A stretch of DNA of 64,000 nucleotides from Pseudomonadota bacterium. Lineage in GTDB: Bacteria; Pseudomonadota; Gammaproteobacteria; Burkholderiales; Rhodocyclaceae. The translations under genes were made by a program, and so were the position numbers. The stretch spans positions 95,793 through 159,792 of the forward strand of contig JAFEFC010000024.1 of NCBI GenBank assembly GCA_018240785.1, read 5' to 3'. Each line of letters begins with the position of its first letter. The first letter of the stretch is position 1. Below, piece by piece: positions 25,634-35,175 of this stretch. Under the pieces are notes generated by a model. The model saw nothing but the letters and a program-made list of their open reading frames with translations, had not been told where the DNA came from and did no database searches.

Positions 25634-26557
25634 TCAGCGTGGCGCCAGTGCTTCCAGCAACTGCTTCAGGTTGTGCCGCATCATGGCGAGGTAGTCCGGG
25701 GCCGCGCCGTCCGCCGCCGACAGCGCGTCGGAGTACAGCGTGCCACCGACGCGCGCGCCGCTCTCGCTGCGGATGCGCTCGATCAGGCGCGGATCGGCGA
25801 TGTTCTCCAGGAAGACGGCCGGCACCTTTTCTGCCCGCACCTGGCGGATCAGTTGCGCGACGCCCTGCGCCGTCGGCTCGGCGTTGTTCGACACGCCGAC
25901 GGGCGCCAGAAAGCGGATGCCGTAGGCGCGGGCGAAATAGCCGAAGGCGTCGTGCGAGCTGACGACCTTGCGCTGGTTCGCCGGCAGGGACCCCAGCGCG
26001 GCGCGGATCTCCGCGTCCAGGGCCTTCAATTGCCCGGTGTAGCGCTCCGCGTTTGCCCGATAGCTGGCGGCGCCCGCCGGATCGGCCGCCACCAGCGCAT
26101 CGGCGATATTGAGCACGTAGCGCTGCGCGTTGGCCACGTCCTGCCAGGCGTGCGGGTCGGTGCCGCCGTCGTCCCTCTCGTCGGAGGAGGGGCCCTCGCC
26201 ATGCGTCATCGCCAGCGGGCGTACGTTGGCGCTGGCGATGACGACCTTGCCGCGAAAGCCGGCCGATTTCGCCAGGCGCACGATCCAGTCGTCGAAGCCC
26301 AGGCCGTTGGCCACCACCAGGCCGGATTTGCCGATGGCGCGTGCGTCCGACGGGCGCGCCTGGTAGCCGTGCGTGTCCTCGTTGGGGCCGACCAGCACCT
26401 TGACGGCGACGCGCTCGCCGCCGACCTGGCGCACGAAATCGCCGAGGATGCTGAAGCTGGTGGTCACTTCCAGCGCGGCGGCGTGCGCCAGGGGGGCCGA
26501 CAGCAGGGCAAGCAGCGCGAGGCCGGTGACGGCGGCGCGGCGGATCGTGTGGCGCAT
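25634..26557 (-). CDS. znuA: Zinc/manganese-type ABC transporter substrate-binding protein
   Basis: A 307-residue cluster A-I metal-binding protein with a signal peptide (about 1-25, ending PLAHA). Putative metal ligands are His in NEDTHGYQ, His in TDPHAWQD, His in VVSSHDAFGYF and Asp in LYSDALS. The His/acid-rich loop (MTHGEGPSSDERDDGG) is short compared with classical ZnuA. Zinc is the likely substrate because zur heads the operon; manganese remains possible. The ATG at 26557 (MRHTIRRAAV) lies 14 bases after the permease stop. Confidence 0.88.
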   Translation of the reverse strand: MRHTIRRAAVTGLALLALLSAPLAHAAALEVTTSFSILGDFVRQVGGERVAVKVLVGPNEDTHGYQARPSDARAIGKSGLVVANGLGFDDWIVRLAKSAGFRGKVVIASANVRPLAMTHGEGPSSDERDDGGTDPHAWQDVANAQRYVLNIADALVAADPAGAASYRANAERYTGQLKALDAEIRAALGSLPANQRKVVSSHDAFGYFARAYGIRFLAPVGVSNNAEPTAQGVAQLIRQVRAEKVPAVFLENIADPRLIERIRSESGARVGGTLYSDALSAADGAAPDYLAMMRHNLKQLLEALAPR

Positions 26558-26571
26558 GGGGCTCCCGGTGA

Positions 26572-27438
26572 TCAGGACTCGAGGTGGTGGCGCACCGGCA
26601 GGCGGCCGGCGAGGAGACCGCCAGGGGCGGCGAGCAGGGACGCGAAGTAGAGGAGCCCGCACATCAGCACGATGGCCGGGCCGGCCGGCACGTCGGCGTG
26701 AAACGACAGCAGCAGGCCGGTGGCGCCGCTCGCGGCGGCGAAGGCCACCGCGAGCCCGAGCAGTGCGGGCAGTTCATGCGCCCACAGGCGTGCCGCCGCC
26801 GATGGCAGGATCATGATGCCGACCGCCATCAGCGTGCCCAGCGCGTGGAAGCCGCTCACCAGGTTCAACACCACCAGCATCAGGAAGCCATAGTGCGCCA
26901 CCGGCGACCAGCGGCTGACACCGCGCAGGAAGGCGGGGTCGAAGCATTCGAGGGCGAGCGGGCGGAACAGCAGCGCAAGCGCGAACAGGGTGAGCGTGGC
27001 GATGCCGCCGATCAGCAGCAGTGAGCCGTCGTCCAGTGCCAGCACCGAACCGAACAGCACGTGCAGCAGGTCCAGGTTGCGGCCGCGCAGCGATACGATC
27101 ATGACGCCTGCGGCGAGCGACAAAAGGTAAAACGCAGCGAGGCTGGCGTCCTCCTTGAGGATGGAGGCGCGCGTGACCACCCCCGCCGCCAGCACCACGA
27201 CGAGGCCGGCGACGATGCCGCCGACCGTCATCGCGCCCAGTGACAGGCCGAAAGCGAGGTAACCCAGCGCGGCGCCCGGCAGGATGGCGTGGCTCATCGC
27301 GTCGCCCATCAGGCTCATGCGCCGCAGCATCAGGAACGCGCCGACAGGTGTGGCGCCCAGCGCCAGCGCGAGGCAGCCTGCCAGCGCGCGGCGCATGAAG
27401 GCAAAGTCGGTGAAAGGCGAAACGAGGAGGTCGTACAC
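26572..27438 (-). CDS. znuB: Zinc/metal ABC transporter permease
   Basis: A polytopic ABC-3 family permease with about eight hydrophobic segments (FMRRALAGCLALALGATPVG, then LMLRRMSLMGDAMSHAILPG, the usual cytoplasmic loop). I place the start at GTG 27438 (288 residues, VYDLLVSPFTDFAFMRR), which matches where family members begin. An ATG at 27522, inside the end of the ATPase gene, would add 28 residues without family similarity and is the alternative. It overlaps or closely follows znuC. Confidence 0.87.
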   Translation of the reverse strand: MYDLLVSPFTDFAFMRRALAGCLALALGATPVGAFLMLRRMSLMGDAMSHAILPGAALGYLAFGLSLGAMTVGGIVAGLVVVLAAGVVTRASILKEDASLAAFYLLSLAAGVMIVSLRGRNLDLLHVLFGSVLALDDGSLLLIGGIATLTLFALALLFRPLALECFDPAFLRGVSRWSPVAHYGFLMLVVLNLVSGFHALGTLMAVGIMILPSAAARLWAHELPALLGLAVAFAAASGATGLLLSFHADVPAGPAIVLMCGLLYFASLLAAPGGLLAGRLPVRHHLES

Positions 27439-27490
27439 GGCGGTCTGGACGGGCTTGAAGGTCGCGAAGTGGAGGCCTGCGCCGCCGGCC

Positions 27491-28363
27491 TCAGTGCCGG
27501 TGCCCGGCGTGGCCGTGATCATCGCCATGACCATGGGCATGGCGATGACGGTGCAGCGGCACGACATCGGCGCGCGCGGGGGGGCGACCGTCCGGCTCGT
27601 CCGGGCTGGCCCGTTCCTCGCGGTGGCACTCCGGCGCATGGTCGTCGAAGGCTTCGGACAGCCGCCGCGCGCGTGCCAGCAAGGTGTCGGTGAGCACCTG
27701 CGGCGTGGGACCGAAGGCCACCGGTTCGCGCGCCAGCAGCAGGCAGGTGGGGAAGTGGCGCCGCACCTGGTCGAAATCGTGCACCACCGTCAGGATGGTG
27801 CGGCCTTCCGCATGCCAGCCCAGGATCAGGCGGATGAGGTCCTCGACCGTTCGGCTGTCGATGGCGGCGAACGGCTCGTCGAGCAGGATCAGCGGAGCAT
27901 CCTGCAGGATCAGGCGGGCAAAGCGCGCACGCTGCAACTGGCCGCCCGACAGCGAGCCGATCGGCCGCGATTCGAAGCCTTCCATGCCCACCGCCGCCAG
28001 CGCCTCACGCACCCGCTGGCGCTGGCGGCGGTTGAGCCCGCCGAAGGCGCCCAGCTCGCGCCACAGGCCCATCGCCACGACATCGAACACCGACACCGGG
28101 AAGCTCGGGTCGATCTCGCTGCGTTGCGGCATGTAGGCCAGCCCGCCGCGCGGCAGCGCCGCCAGCTCGACATGCCCGCCGATCGGGCGCAGTTCGCCGG
28201 CCACGCCCTTGAGCAGCGTGGACTTGCCGGCGCCGTTGGGGCCGATCACCGCCACCAGCGCGCCGGCGGCGATCTCGCCGCTCAAGTGGTGCACCGCTGG
28301 GTGGCGCTCGTAGCCCAGGGTGAGGTTGTCGAAACGGATGATGGGAGGCGGCGCGGGATGCAT
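27491..28363 (-). CDS. znuC: Zinc/metal ABC transporter ATP-binding protein with His-rich tail
   Basis: A 290-residue ABC ATPase: Walker A GPNGAGKST, Q-loop MPQRSEID, signature LSGGQLQRARFARL, Walker B LILLDEPFAAID, switch His in VVHDFDQV. The last about 20 residues are His-rich (LHRHRHAHGHGDDHGHAGHR), which may bind zinc and set transport activity; this tail is longer than in E. coli ZnuC. I use the ATG at 28363, which has a GGTGGAG ribosome site; a GTG directly before it is possible. The start overlaps a short upstream frame (TGATG). Confidence 0.9.
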   Translation of the reverse strand: MHPAPPPIIRFDNLTLGYERHPAVHHLSGEIAAGALVAVIGPNGAGKSTLLKGVAGELRPIGGHVELAALPRGGLAYMPQRSEIDPSFPVSVFDVVAMGLWRELGAFGGLNRRQRQRVREALAAVGMEGFESRPIGSLSGGQLQRARFARLILQDAPLILLDEPFAAIDSRTVEDLIRLILGWHAEGRTILTVVHDFDQVRRHFPTCLLLAREPVAFGPTPQVLTDTLLARARRLSEAFDDHAPECHREERASPDEPDGRPPARADVVPLHRHRHAHGHGDDHGHAGHRH

Positions 28364-28450
28364 CACGTCTCCACCTGGTCCGTGGGCGGGCAGGGGGCTG
28401 TGGCCGCGTCCGCTTGCGGGAGGGAAGGCAGTCGGGAGGCGGGCTTCATG

Positions 28451-28570
28451 TCAGTGCAGGGCCCACCAGATGGCGACCCACAGCAGCACCGCGGCGAGCG
28501 CAGCGAGGGCGACTCGCCTGCCCAGGCTGGCGGTGAGCAGGCTGAAGGACGGTGCGGGGTGCCGGCTCAT
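28451..28570 (-). CDS. 39-residue single-pass membrane protein in the zur-znu operon
   Basis: A 39-residue frame starting at ATG 28570, which overlaps the zur stop as ATGA, and ending at TGA 28451. It begins MSRHPAPSFSLLTASL and continues GRRVALAALAAVLLWVAIWW, a strong membrane helix with Arg residues on one side. The tight coupling and the clear hydrophobic helix argue for a real small protein. It could assist the Znu permease, but nothing shows that directly. One base after its stop a 28-codon frame begins (28449-28363) and runs into the znuC start, perhaps only a translation relay. Confidence 0.6.
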   Translation of the reverse strand: MSRHPAPSFSLLTASLGRRVALAALAAVLLWVAIWWALH

Positions 28571-29064
28571 CGGGGGCGAGCCTCTTCGTCGCCATGGCCG
28601 CAGGTGGCGCACTGGCCGTGCAGCACCAGTTCGGCCCGCTCCACCTGGAAGCCGTTCGGCAGCGCGGTCGCAGGTGCCGGTTCCAGCCCCTCAAGGCAGA
28701 CGACCTGGCCGCAGCGGTCGCAATGGAAATGGGCGTGGCGATGCGCAGCATCGCGCACGCCTTCGAAGCGCCAGGCGCGCTCGCCGCCCGCGATGCGCCG
28801 CGCCAGACCTTGCTCCACCAGCCAGTCGAGCGCGCGATAGAGCGTCACGCGGTCGTGGGCGACGCCGGCGCTGGCCAGCGCGTCGCCGATCTCGTCGTGC
28901 GACAGCGGATGCGAGCCGTGCTGCAGCATTTCCAGCACCGCCAGGCGCGTGCGGGTGACGCGGCCACCGCGCGCGGCGATGCGTTCGCGGGCGCTGAAGT
29001 GGCGCAGGACGTCATCGTCCGCCGACCGGGCGGACGCCGGGTAAGGGGGCTGCGGGCTGGCCAA
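28567..29064 (-). CDS. zur: Fur-family zinc uptake regulator Zur
   Basis: A 165-residue Fur-family repressor: winged helix (GGRVTRTRLAVLEMLQHGSH, then VTLYRALDWLVEQGLARRI), the His-rich HRHAHFHCDRCGQ metal site, and two CxxC pairs (CDRC; CATC near the C-terminus) for structural zinc. Placement at the head of znuCBA identifies it as Zur rather than Fur. It lies downstream of the enoyl-CoA hydratase-like gene, with a candidate operator 19 bases upstream. Confidence 0.88.
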   Translation of the reverse strand: MASPQPPYPASARSADDDVLRHFSARERIAARGGRVTRTRLAVLEMLQHGSHPLSHDEIGDALASAGVAHDRVTLYRALDWLVEQGLARRIAGGERAWRFEGVRDAAHRHAHFHCDRCGQVVCLEGLEPAPATALPNGFQVERAELVLHGQCATCGHGDEEARPR

Positions 29065-29082
29065 GCGGCTCTCCAGAGGTCT

Positions 29083-29092
29083 TGTTGCAACA
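29083..29092 (-). promoter_or_regulatory. Candidate Zur operator upstream of zur
   Basis: TGTTGCAACA is a perfect 10-base palindrome in the short zur leader, within AATGTTGCAACAAG on the minus strand. It resembles the AT-flanked TGTTATAACA-like core of Zur and Fur-family boxes. Autoregulation of the zur-znu operon is inferred. Confidence 0.5.
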
Positions 29093-29176
29093 TTGTAGCA
29101 TTAGGCGTGGGCCGCTCCGGGTGGCGTGGTGTGAAGCGTGCAACGTGACCGGAACGTGGCGCTCGGGGCGGTGTGA

Positions 29177-29959
29177 TCAGCGCCCGCGGAACACCGGCTT
29201 GCGCTTCGCGAGGAACGCCTCCAGGCCCTCGCGGTAGTCGTCCGTTGCCAGGAAGTCGAAGGCGGCACGCTTTTCCTGCGCGGTGAGTGGCGTGCCATCC
29301 ATCAGCCGGTGCACCCACTGCTTGTGCCAGCGCGCCACCAGCGGCGCGCCGGCGCAGATGCGGGCGGCGCAGGCGGCCACTTCGTCGAAGACCTTCTCGT
29401 CGTCCACCACGCGTGTCAGGAGCCCCTTCTGCAGCGCCTCGCGCGCGCCCAGGATGCGGCCCTCGAGCAGGATCTCCAGTACCACTGCCGGTCCCACCAG
29501 GGCGAGCAGGCCGGCCATCTCGCCGGGGTACATCGAGAAGCCGAGGCGGTTGATTGGCGCGCCGAAGCGCGCGGATTCGCCGGCGATGCGGATGTCGCAG
29601 CAGCCGGCGATCTCCAGTCCGCCGCCGATGCAGGCGCCGCGGATGGCGGCGATCGTCGGCACCGGGCAGGCGCGGATGGCCTCGAGCGCATCGGCGACGA
29701 GCTCGTCGTGGTAGTGCAGCGCATCGTCGACGGTGGCGCGCACGGTGAGAAATTCCTCGATGTCGCCGCCCGCGGCAAAGGCTTCTTCGCCTGCGCCGCG
29801 CAGCATCACGCAGCGCACGTCGTCGTCGGCGGCGATGCGCGCCATGGCGGCGCGCAGTTCGCGCCACATCTGCGCGTTGATCGCATTGAGCTTGGCCGGG
29901 TTGTCGAGGGTGACGGTGGCGACGCCGTCGGTGATGGCGAGTTCGATCTTCGTGTCCAT
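29177..29959 (-). CDS. Enoyl-CoA hydratase/isomerase family protein, one catalytic Glu absent
   Basis: A 260-residue crotonase-fold protein. The oxyanion-hole region GACIGGGLEIAGCCDIRIA is intact and keeps the first catalytic Glu (GGGLE). The second conserved Glu of true hydratases (FGxPE) is missing: the segment reads FGAPINRLGFSMYP. It may therefore be an isomerase, decarboxylase or hydrolase of the superfamily rather than a hydratase. I chose the ATG at 29959 (MDTKIELAITDG) with AAGG upstream. It is divergent from the acetate permease operon, hinting at a role in short-chain acyl-CoA use. Confidence 0.85.
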   Translation of the reverse strand: MDTKIELAITDGVATVTLDNPAKLNAINAQMWRELRAAMARIAADDDVRCVMLRGAGEEAFAAGGDIEEFLTVRATVDDALHYHDELVADALEAIRACPVPTIAAIRGACIGGGLEIAGCCDIRIAGESARFGAPINRLGFSMYPGEMAGLLALVGPAVVLEILLEGRILGAREALQKGLLTRVVDDEKVFDEVAACAARICAGAPLVARWHKQWVHRLMDGTPLTAQEKRAAFDFLATDDYREGLEAFLAKRKPVFRGR

Positions 29960-30042
29960 GCCTTGTTCGGTTCTCGGGTGGTGTGACGCGTGACGGGTCC
30001 AGGAAGTTGAAAAATTCTTCCAATACAACAAGGATTTAATTT

Positions 30043-30085
30043 TCCATACGCACTAGTATGGAGTCTTATGGATGATATATCATCC
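30043..30085. promoter_or_regulatory. Two operator-like palindromes in the divergent promoter region
   Basis: TCCATAC and GTATGGA (30043-30049 and 30056-30062) form a perfect inverted repeat with a 6-base spacer. GGATGATATATCATCC (30070-30085) is a perfect 16-base palindrome. Both lie between the divergent enoyl-CoA hydratase-like gene and yjcH-actP in an AT-rich stretch. They are likely regulator sites; the regulators are unknown. Confidence 0.6.
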
Positions 30086-30178
30086 GCCCGTCGACACGCT
30101 GCGACAGACAGCCGTGCGGCGGGACGAGGTTGAGGCGACAGAGGGGTTCTTTGTTGTGTTCTTGAGGAGAGGGAAGAA

Positions 30179-30499
30179 ATGTCCAGTTCGATGTATGCGC
30201 ACATCAGGCGCAATCCGCGTTTCGGGGAACTGGTGGCGAAGCGGACCCGCTTCGCCACGCTGCTCGCGATCACCGTGCTGGTGATCTTCTACGGCTTCGT
30301 GCTGCTCGTCGCCTTCGCGCCCGAGCTGATCGGTCGCCGGCTGTTCGAAGGCAGCAACCTGACCTTTGGCGTGCTCGCCGGGCTGCTCCAGTTCGTGTTC
30401 TTCTGGCTGCTTACGCTGGTCTATGTGCGTCGCGCCAATGGCGAGTTCGACGACATCAACAAGGAAATCGTGCACGCCGCCTGGAGGGAGGAAAAATGA
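30179..30499 (+). CDS. yjcH: DUF485 inner-membrane protein (YjcH)
   Basis: A 106-residue DUF485 protein with two membrane helices (about 30-50 and 64-83) and the family core [12 protein letters not shown]. In E. coli yjcH lies between acs and actP. Here it directly precedes actP and overlaps it by four bases (ATGA), so it is an accessory of the acetate symporter. The start has a GAGGAGAG site in a 29-base spacing region; AGAGGGAAGAA is nearest. Confidence 0.92.
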   Translation: MSSSMYAHIRRNPRFGELVAKRTRFATLLAITVLVIFYGFVLLVAFAPELIGRRLFEGSNLTFGVLAGLLQFVFFWLLTLVYVRRANGEFDDINKEIVHAAWREEK

Positions 30500-32178
30500 T
30501 GCGCACCAAATTGCTTTCCCGCTGCGCTGCCGGCATCGCCGGACTGTCCGTCTCGGCCTCGCTGTTCGCCGCCGGCCCCGCCATGGAGGCTGCGCAGAAG
30601 CAGCCCCTCAATCTTCACGCCATCGGCATGTTCTTCGTGTTCGTGCTGATGACGCTGGGCATCACCTACTGGGCGGCCAGTCGCACCAAGTCGACCGCCG
30701 ACTTCTACACCGCCGGCGGCGGCATTACCGGCTTCCAGAACGGCCTGGCGATCGCCGGTGACTACATGTCCGCGGCCACGCTGCTCGGTCTCACCGCGAT
30801 GATGTACGCGCAGGGCGTCGACGCCTACATCTACATGCTGTCCTTCTTCGTGGGCTGGCCGGTCATCCTGTTCCTGATGGCCGAACGCCTGCGCAACCTG
30901 GGCAAGTTCACCTTCGCCGACATCACCGCCTACCGTCTCGACCAGGGCAAGGTGCGCACGATGGCCGCGGTGAGCTCGCTGACGGTGGTGTGCTTCTACC
31001 TCGTCGCGCAGATGGTCGGCGCCGGCCAGCTCATCAAGCTGCTGTTCGGCCTCGACTACAACGTCGCGCTCGTCGTCGTCGGCGCGCTGATGATGATCTA
31101 CGTCACTTTCGGCGGCATGGTCGCCACCACCTGGGTGCAGATCATCAAGGCCTGCATGCTGCTGCTCGGCGGCACTGCGGTGGGCCTGCTCGCGTTCAGC
31201 CAGTTCGGCTTCTCGTTCGACGAGCTCACCAATCGCGCGATGGATGTGCACAAGCTCGGCGAGAAGCTGCTGAACCCCGGCAGCCTGCTGGCCGATCCGG
31301 TCACCGCGATCTCGCTCGGCCTCGGCCTGATGTTCGGCACTGCCGGCCTGCCGCACATCCTGATGCGCTTCTTCACCGTGACCGACGCCAAGGAAGCGCG
31401 CAAGTCGGTGCTGTACGCCTCGGGCATCGTCGCCTACTTCTTCAACGTCATCGCCATCATGGGCCTGTGCGCGATCCTGATCGTGGGCCAGAACCCGCAG
31501 TACTTCGAGGGCGGCGTGCTGGGCGGCAAGATCATCGGCGGCGGCAACATGGTCGCCATGCACCTGGCGCAAGCCGTGGGCGGCAACCTGCTGCTGGGCT
31601 TCCTGTCGGCGGTCGCCTTCGCGACCATCCTCGCGGTGGTGGCGGGCCTGGCGCTGGCCGGCGCGTCGGCGATCTCGCACGACATCTATGCCCGCGTGAT
31701 CATGAAGGGCAAGGCCAACGAAGCCACCGAGCTCAGGGTGTCGAAGTTCGCCACCATCGGCCTGGGCATCGTCGCGGTGCTGCTCGGCATGGCCTTCGAG
31801 AAGATGAACATCGCGTTCATGGTCGCGCTGGCCTTCGGCGTGGCCGCCTCGGCCAACTTCCCGGTGCTGATCCTGTCGATGTACTGGAAGGGCCTCACCA
31901 CGCGTGGCGCGCTGGTGGGCGGCTACCTCGGCCTGTTCAGCGCGGTGACCTTCGTCCTGCTGTCGAAGTCGGTGTGGGTCGACGTGCTGGGCAATGCCTC
32001 GGCGATCTTCCCCTACACCCAGCCGGCGCTGTTCTCGATGCCGATCGCCTTCTTTGCCACCTGGCTGTTCTCGGTGACCGACAGCAGCAAGGCGGCGGCC
32101 GACGAGCGCGAGGCCTTCGACGACCAGTACGTGCGCGCGCAGACCGGCGTCGGCGCCGCCACCGCCTCATCGCACTGA
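30496..32178 (+). CDS. actP: Cation/acetate symporter ActP
   Basis: A 560-residue member of the sodium:solute symporter family, importing acetate and other short carboxylates with a cation. An N-terminal signal-like segment (about 1-25) precedes thirteen predicted membrane helices. Family landmarks include [20 protein letters not shown] and [20 protein letters not shown]. It is coupled to yjcH by ATGA and followed by a strong terminator. Together with malonyl-, propionyl- and PHB genes nearby it points to acetate-based growth. Confidence 0.95.
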   Translation: MMRTKLLSRCAAGIAGLSVSASLFAAGPAMEAAQKQPLNLHAIGMFFVFVLMTLGITYWAASRTKSTADFYTAGGGITGFQNGLAIAGDYMSAATLLGLTAMMYAQGVDAYIYMLSFFVGWPVILFLMAERLRNLGKFTFADITAYRLDQGKVRTMAAVSSLTVVCFYLVAQMVGAGQLIKLLFGLDYNVALVVVGALMMIYVTFGGMVATTWVQIIKACMLLLGGTAVGLLAFSQFGFSFDELTNRAMDVHKLGEKLLNPGSLLADPVTAISLGLGLMFGTAGLPHILMRFFTVTDAKEARKSVLYASGIVAYFFNVIAIMGLCAILIVGQNPQYFEGGVLGGKIIGGGNMVAMHLAQAVGGNLLLGFLSAVAFATILAVVAGLALAGASAISHDIYARVIMKGKANEATELRVSKFATIGLGIVAVLLGMAFEKMNIAFMVALAFGVAASANFPVLILSMYWKGLTTRGALVGGYLGLFSAVTFVLLSKSVWVDVLGNASAIFPYTQPALFSMPIAFFATWLFSVTDSSKAAADEREAFDDQYVRAQTGVGAATASSH

Positions 32179-32225
32179 TGGCGGCTTGCGGGGCGCCGTC
32201 CGGCGCTCCGCACCGTCCTGTCGCA

Positions 32226-32264
32226 ACCCCCACCGGCGTCGCGCCGTCGTGGGGGTTTTCTTTT
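32226..32264 (+). terminator. Rho-independent terminator after actP
   Basis: CCCCCAC (32227-32233) pairs with GTGGGGG (32249-32255), with an inner CGGCG/CGCCG helix, followed by TTTTCTTTT. It ends the yjcH-actP transcript. Confidence 0.85.
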
Positions 32265-32286
32265 GCGGGAATCTTTTGCGGGAATC
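32261..32286 (+). repeat. Perfect tandem duplication of a 13-base unit
   Basis: TTTTGCGGGAATC occurs twice without a gap (32261-32273 and 32274-32286), beginning in the T-tract of the actP terminator. It lies 53 bases before fumC. It is probably a slippage duplication. Confidence 0.85.
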
Positions 32287-32339
32287 ACTTGCGGTGGTTC
32301 CGCGTCCAACGGCCATGATGTTCTCGCCGGGAGGCCGCC

Positions 32340-33743
32340 ATGAAAGCCATCAGCCGCATCGAACACGATTCCATGGGCGAGATCGAGGTGGCGGCCGACC
32401 GCTACTGGGGCGCCCAGACGCAGCGTTCGCTGCAGCATTTCCCCATCGGTCGCGCCCGCTTTTGCTGGGGGCGGCCGATGATCCGCGCCCTGGGGCTGCT
32501 GAAGAAAGCGGCGGCGCAGGCCAACGCCGAACTCGGCGAACTGCAGCCGGCGATTGCGCAGTTGATCGTGAGTGCCGCCGATGAGGTCATCGACGGCAGG
32601 CTGGACGAGCATTTTCCGCTGGTCGTCTTCCAGACCGGCTCGGGCACGCAGTCCAACATGAATGCCAACGAGGTCATCGCCAATCGCGCCAATGAACTGG
32701 CCGGCGCGGCGCGCGGCAGCAAGGCGCCGGTGCATCCCAACGACCATGTCAATCGCGGCCAGTCGTCCAACGACACTTTCCCGACCGCGATGCACGTGGC
32801 GATCCTCGGCGAGCTCGAGCTGCGCCTGTTTCCGGCGGTGGGCCGCCTGCGCGACACGCTGGCGGGCAAGGCGAGTGCCTTTGCCGACGTGGTGAAGACC
32901 GGGCGTACCCACCTTCAGGATGCCACCCCGATCACGCTGGGGCAGGAGATCGGCGCCTGGGTGGCGCAGGTCGACTTCGGCCTCGATGCGGTGCGGGCAG
33001 CGCTGCCCGGGCTGCACGACCTGGCCATCGGTGGCACCGCGGTCGGGACCGGACTCAATGCACATCCGCGCTTCGGTGCGCGTACGGCGGAGATCCTCGG
33101 TCTGCTCACCGGACTGCCGCTGCGCAGCGCGCCGGACAAGTTCTTCGCGCTGGCCGCGCACGACGCGCTGGTGCAGGTTTCGGCCGCGTTGCGCCTGCTT
33201 GCCGGTGGCCTGCTGAAGATGGCCAACGATGTGCGCTGGCTCGCCAGTGGTCCGCGCTGCGGCATCGGCGAGCTGCGCATTCCCGAGAACGAGCCGGGTT
33301 CGTCGATCATGCCGGGCAAGGTCAATCCCACCCAGTGCGAGGCGCTGACGATGGTCTGCGCGCAAGTCTTCGGCAATGACGCCACGGTGGCTTTCGCCGG
33401 CAGTCAGGGCAATTTCCAGCTCAACGTGTATAAGCCCGTCATGGCGCACAACGTGCTCGAGAGCGTGGACCTGCTGGCCGATGCCTGCGCTGCGTTCGAC
33501 GCCCATTGCGCGCGCGGCATCGAGCCCGATCTCGAACGCATCGGCGCCCACCTGGACGCCAACCTGATGCTGGTCACCGCGCTCAATCGCCATATCGGCT
33601 ACGACCGCGCCGCGCAGATCGCGAAGAAGGCGCTCGACGAAGGCCTGGGCCTGCGCGCGGCGGCGCTGGCGAGCGGCTACGTGAGCGAAGAAGAATATGG
33701 AAAATGGGTGGATCCGGCCCGCATGACGCATCCCGGCGACTGA
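32340..33743 (+). CDS. fumC: Class II fumarate hydratase
   Basis: A 467-residue class II fumarase converting fumarate to L-malate. Signatures: [57 protein letters not shown] and the superfamily signature [13 protein letters not shown] with the catalytic Ser. Length matches E. coli FumC (467). The ATG at 32340 follows a GGGAGG site. It stands alone between actP and a CNNM-type gene. Confidence 0.96.
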   Translation: MKAISRIEHDSMGEIEVAADRYWGAQTQRSLQHFPIGRARFCWGRPMIRALGLLKKAAAQANAELGELQPAIAQLIVSAADEVIDGRLDEHFPLVVFQTGSGTQSNMNANEVIANRANELAGAARGSKAPVHPNDHVNRGQSSNDTFPTAMHVAILGELELRLFPAVGRLRDTLAGKASAFADVVKTGRTHLQDATPITLGQEIGAWVAQVDFGLDAVRAALPGLHDLAIGGTAVGTGLNAHPRFGARTAEILGLLTGLPLRSAPDKFFALAAHDALVQVSAALRLLAGGLLKMANDVRWLASGPRCGIGELRIPENEPGSSIMPGKVNPTQCEALTMVCAQVFGNDATVAFAGSQGNFQLNVYKPVMAHNVLESVDLLADACAAFDAHCARGIEPDLERIGAHLDANLMLVTALNRHIGYDRAAQIAKKALDEGLGLRAAALASGYVSEEEYGKWVDPARMTHPGD

Positions 33744-33834
33744 GCTGCAGGCGGCGCGCCGGGGGGCGATGCTAGACTCCCGCCCGTGCTCTGACGGCAT
33801 TTGCGCGGCAGGGCTGTTCGTCGCAGGAGTCGCC

Positions 33835-35130
33835 GTGCTGCTCAACCAGTTGTTCATCATCGGCCTGCTGATCGCGGTCAGCGCCTTCTTTTCCATGGCC
33901 GAGATCTCGCTCGCCGCGGCGCGCAAGATCAAGCTGCGCGTGCTGGCCGACGACGGCAACGAGCGTGCGGCGCGCGTGCTCGCGCTGCAGGAGTGCCCCG
34001 GCCATTTCTTCACCGTGGTGCAGATCGCCCTCAACGCGATCGCCATCCTTGGCGGAATCGTCGGCGAGCAGGCGATGTCGCCCCATGTCGCCGAGCTGCT
34101 GCGGCCGCTCTACGACGGCCCGCGACTCGACACGATTGCCTTCCTCATCGCCTTCGCCTTCGTCACCTCGCTGTTCGTGCTGTTCGCCGACGTCACGCCC
34201 AAGCGCGTCGCGATGGTGCGCCCCGAGGCGGTGGCGATGGCGGTGGTGCGGCCGATCCAGCTCTGCATGTGGCTGTTCGCGCCGCTGGTGTGGATCTTCG
34301 ACGGCCTGGCCGATCGCCTGTTCCGATTGCTGAAGCTGCCCAGCGCGCGCGCGGAGGACATCACCGCCGACGACATCGTCGCCATGGCCGACGCCGGCGC
34401 GCAGGCGGGCGGCCTGCTGCGCCAGGAGCAGCACCTGATCGCCAATGTGTTCGAGCTCGACGCGCGCATCGTGCCGTCGGCGATGACGGCGCGCGACAGC
34501 ATCGTCTTCCTGACGCTGGGCGAATCCGAGGAGAGCATCCGCAACAAGATCGCCACCAGCCCGCATGGCAAGTTTCCGGTGTGCAAGGACGCCATCGACA
34601 ACGTGATCGGCTATGTGGACTGGAAGGACATCCTGCCGCGCATCCTCGACGGCCAGCCGCTGTCGCTGCGCACCACGCCCATCGTGCGCAACCTGCTGGT
34701 GCTGCCCGACTCGCTGACCCTGTTCGAGGCCCTGGAGCGCTTCCGCGACGCAAAGGAAGACTTCGCCCTGGTGGTCAACGAGTACGCGCTGGTGGTCGGT
34801 CTGCTGACCCTGCAGGACGTCATGAGCACGGTGATGGGCGAACTCGTCAGCCCGCAGCAGGAGGACATGATCGTGCGTCGCGACGATCGCTCATGGCTGA
34901 TCGACGGCGCCACGCCGATCGAGGACGTCATGGCGGCACTCGACATCGGCAGCTTCGAGGGCTTCGAGAACTACGAGACCATCGCCGGCTTCCTGATGTA
35001 CACGCTGCGCAAGGTGCCGCGCCGCACCGACTCGGTGAGCTACGGCGGCTATACCTTCGAGGTGGTCGACATCGACAACTACCGCATCGACCAGGTGCTG
35101 GTCACGCGCGACGAAACACCGCCACCCTGA
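33835..35130 (+). CDS. CNNM/CorC-HlyC family membrane protein
   Basis: A 431-residue protein of the hemolysin-like CNNM/CorC family: DUF21 membrane domain (about 1-190, with LFIIGLLIAVSAFFSMAEIS), a CBS-domain pair (about 200-330; DAIDNVIGYVDWKDILPRIL, then EDFALVVNEYALVVGLLTLQ), and the CorC_HlyC transporter-associated domain at the C-terminus (FEVVDIDNYRIDQVLVTRD). Such proteins export or handle Mg2+ or Co2+. I chose GTG 33835 because AGGAG lies 6 bases before it. The frame is open further upstream but without an initiation site. Confidence 0.88.
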   Translation: MLLNQLFIIGLLIAVSAFFSMAEISLAAARKIKLRVLADDGNERAARVLALQECPGHFFTVVQIALNAIAILGGIVGEQAMSPHVAELLRPLYDGPRLDTIAFLIAFAFVTSLFVLFADVTPKRVAMVRPEAVAMAVVRPIQLCMWLFAPLVWIFDGLADRLFRLLKLPSARAEDITADDIVAMADAGAQAGGLLRQEQHLIANVFELDARIVPSAMTARDSIVFLTLGESEESIRNKIATSPHGKFPVCKDAIDNVIGYVDWKDILPRILDGQPLSLRTTPIVRNLLVLPDSLTLFEALERFRDAKEDFALVVNEYALVVGLLTLQDVMSTVMGELVSPQQEDMIVRRDDRSWLIDGATPIEDVMAALDIGSFEGFENYETIAGFLMYTLRKVPRRTDSVSYGGYTFEVVDIDNYRIDQVLVTRDETPPP

Positions 35131-35175
35131 ACGGGAAGGAGACCCGGCTGCTGCCGTGGTGGCGGTTCGCCGGCC

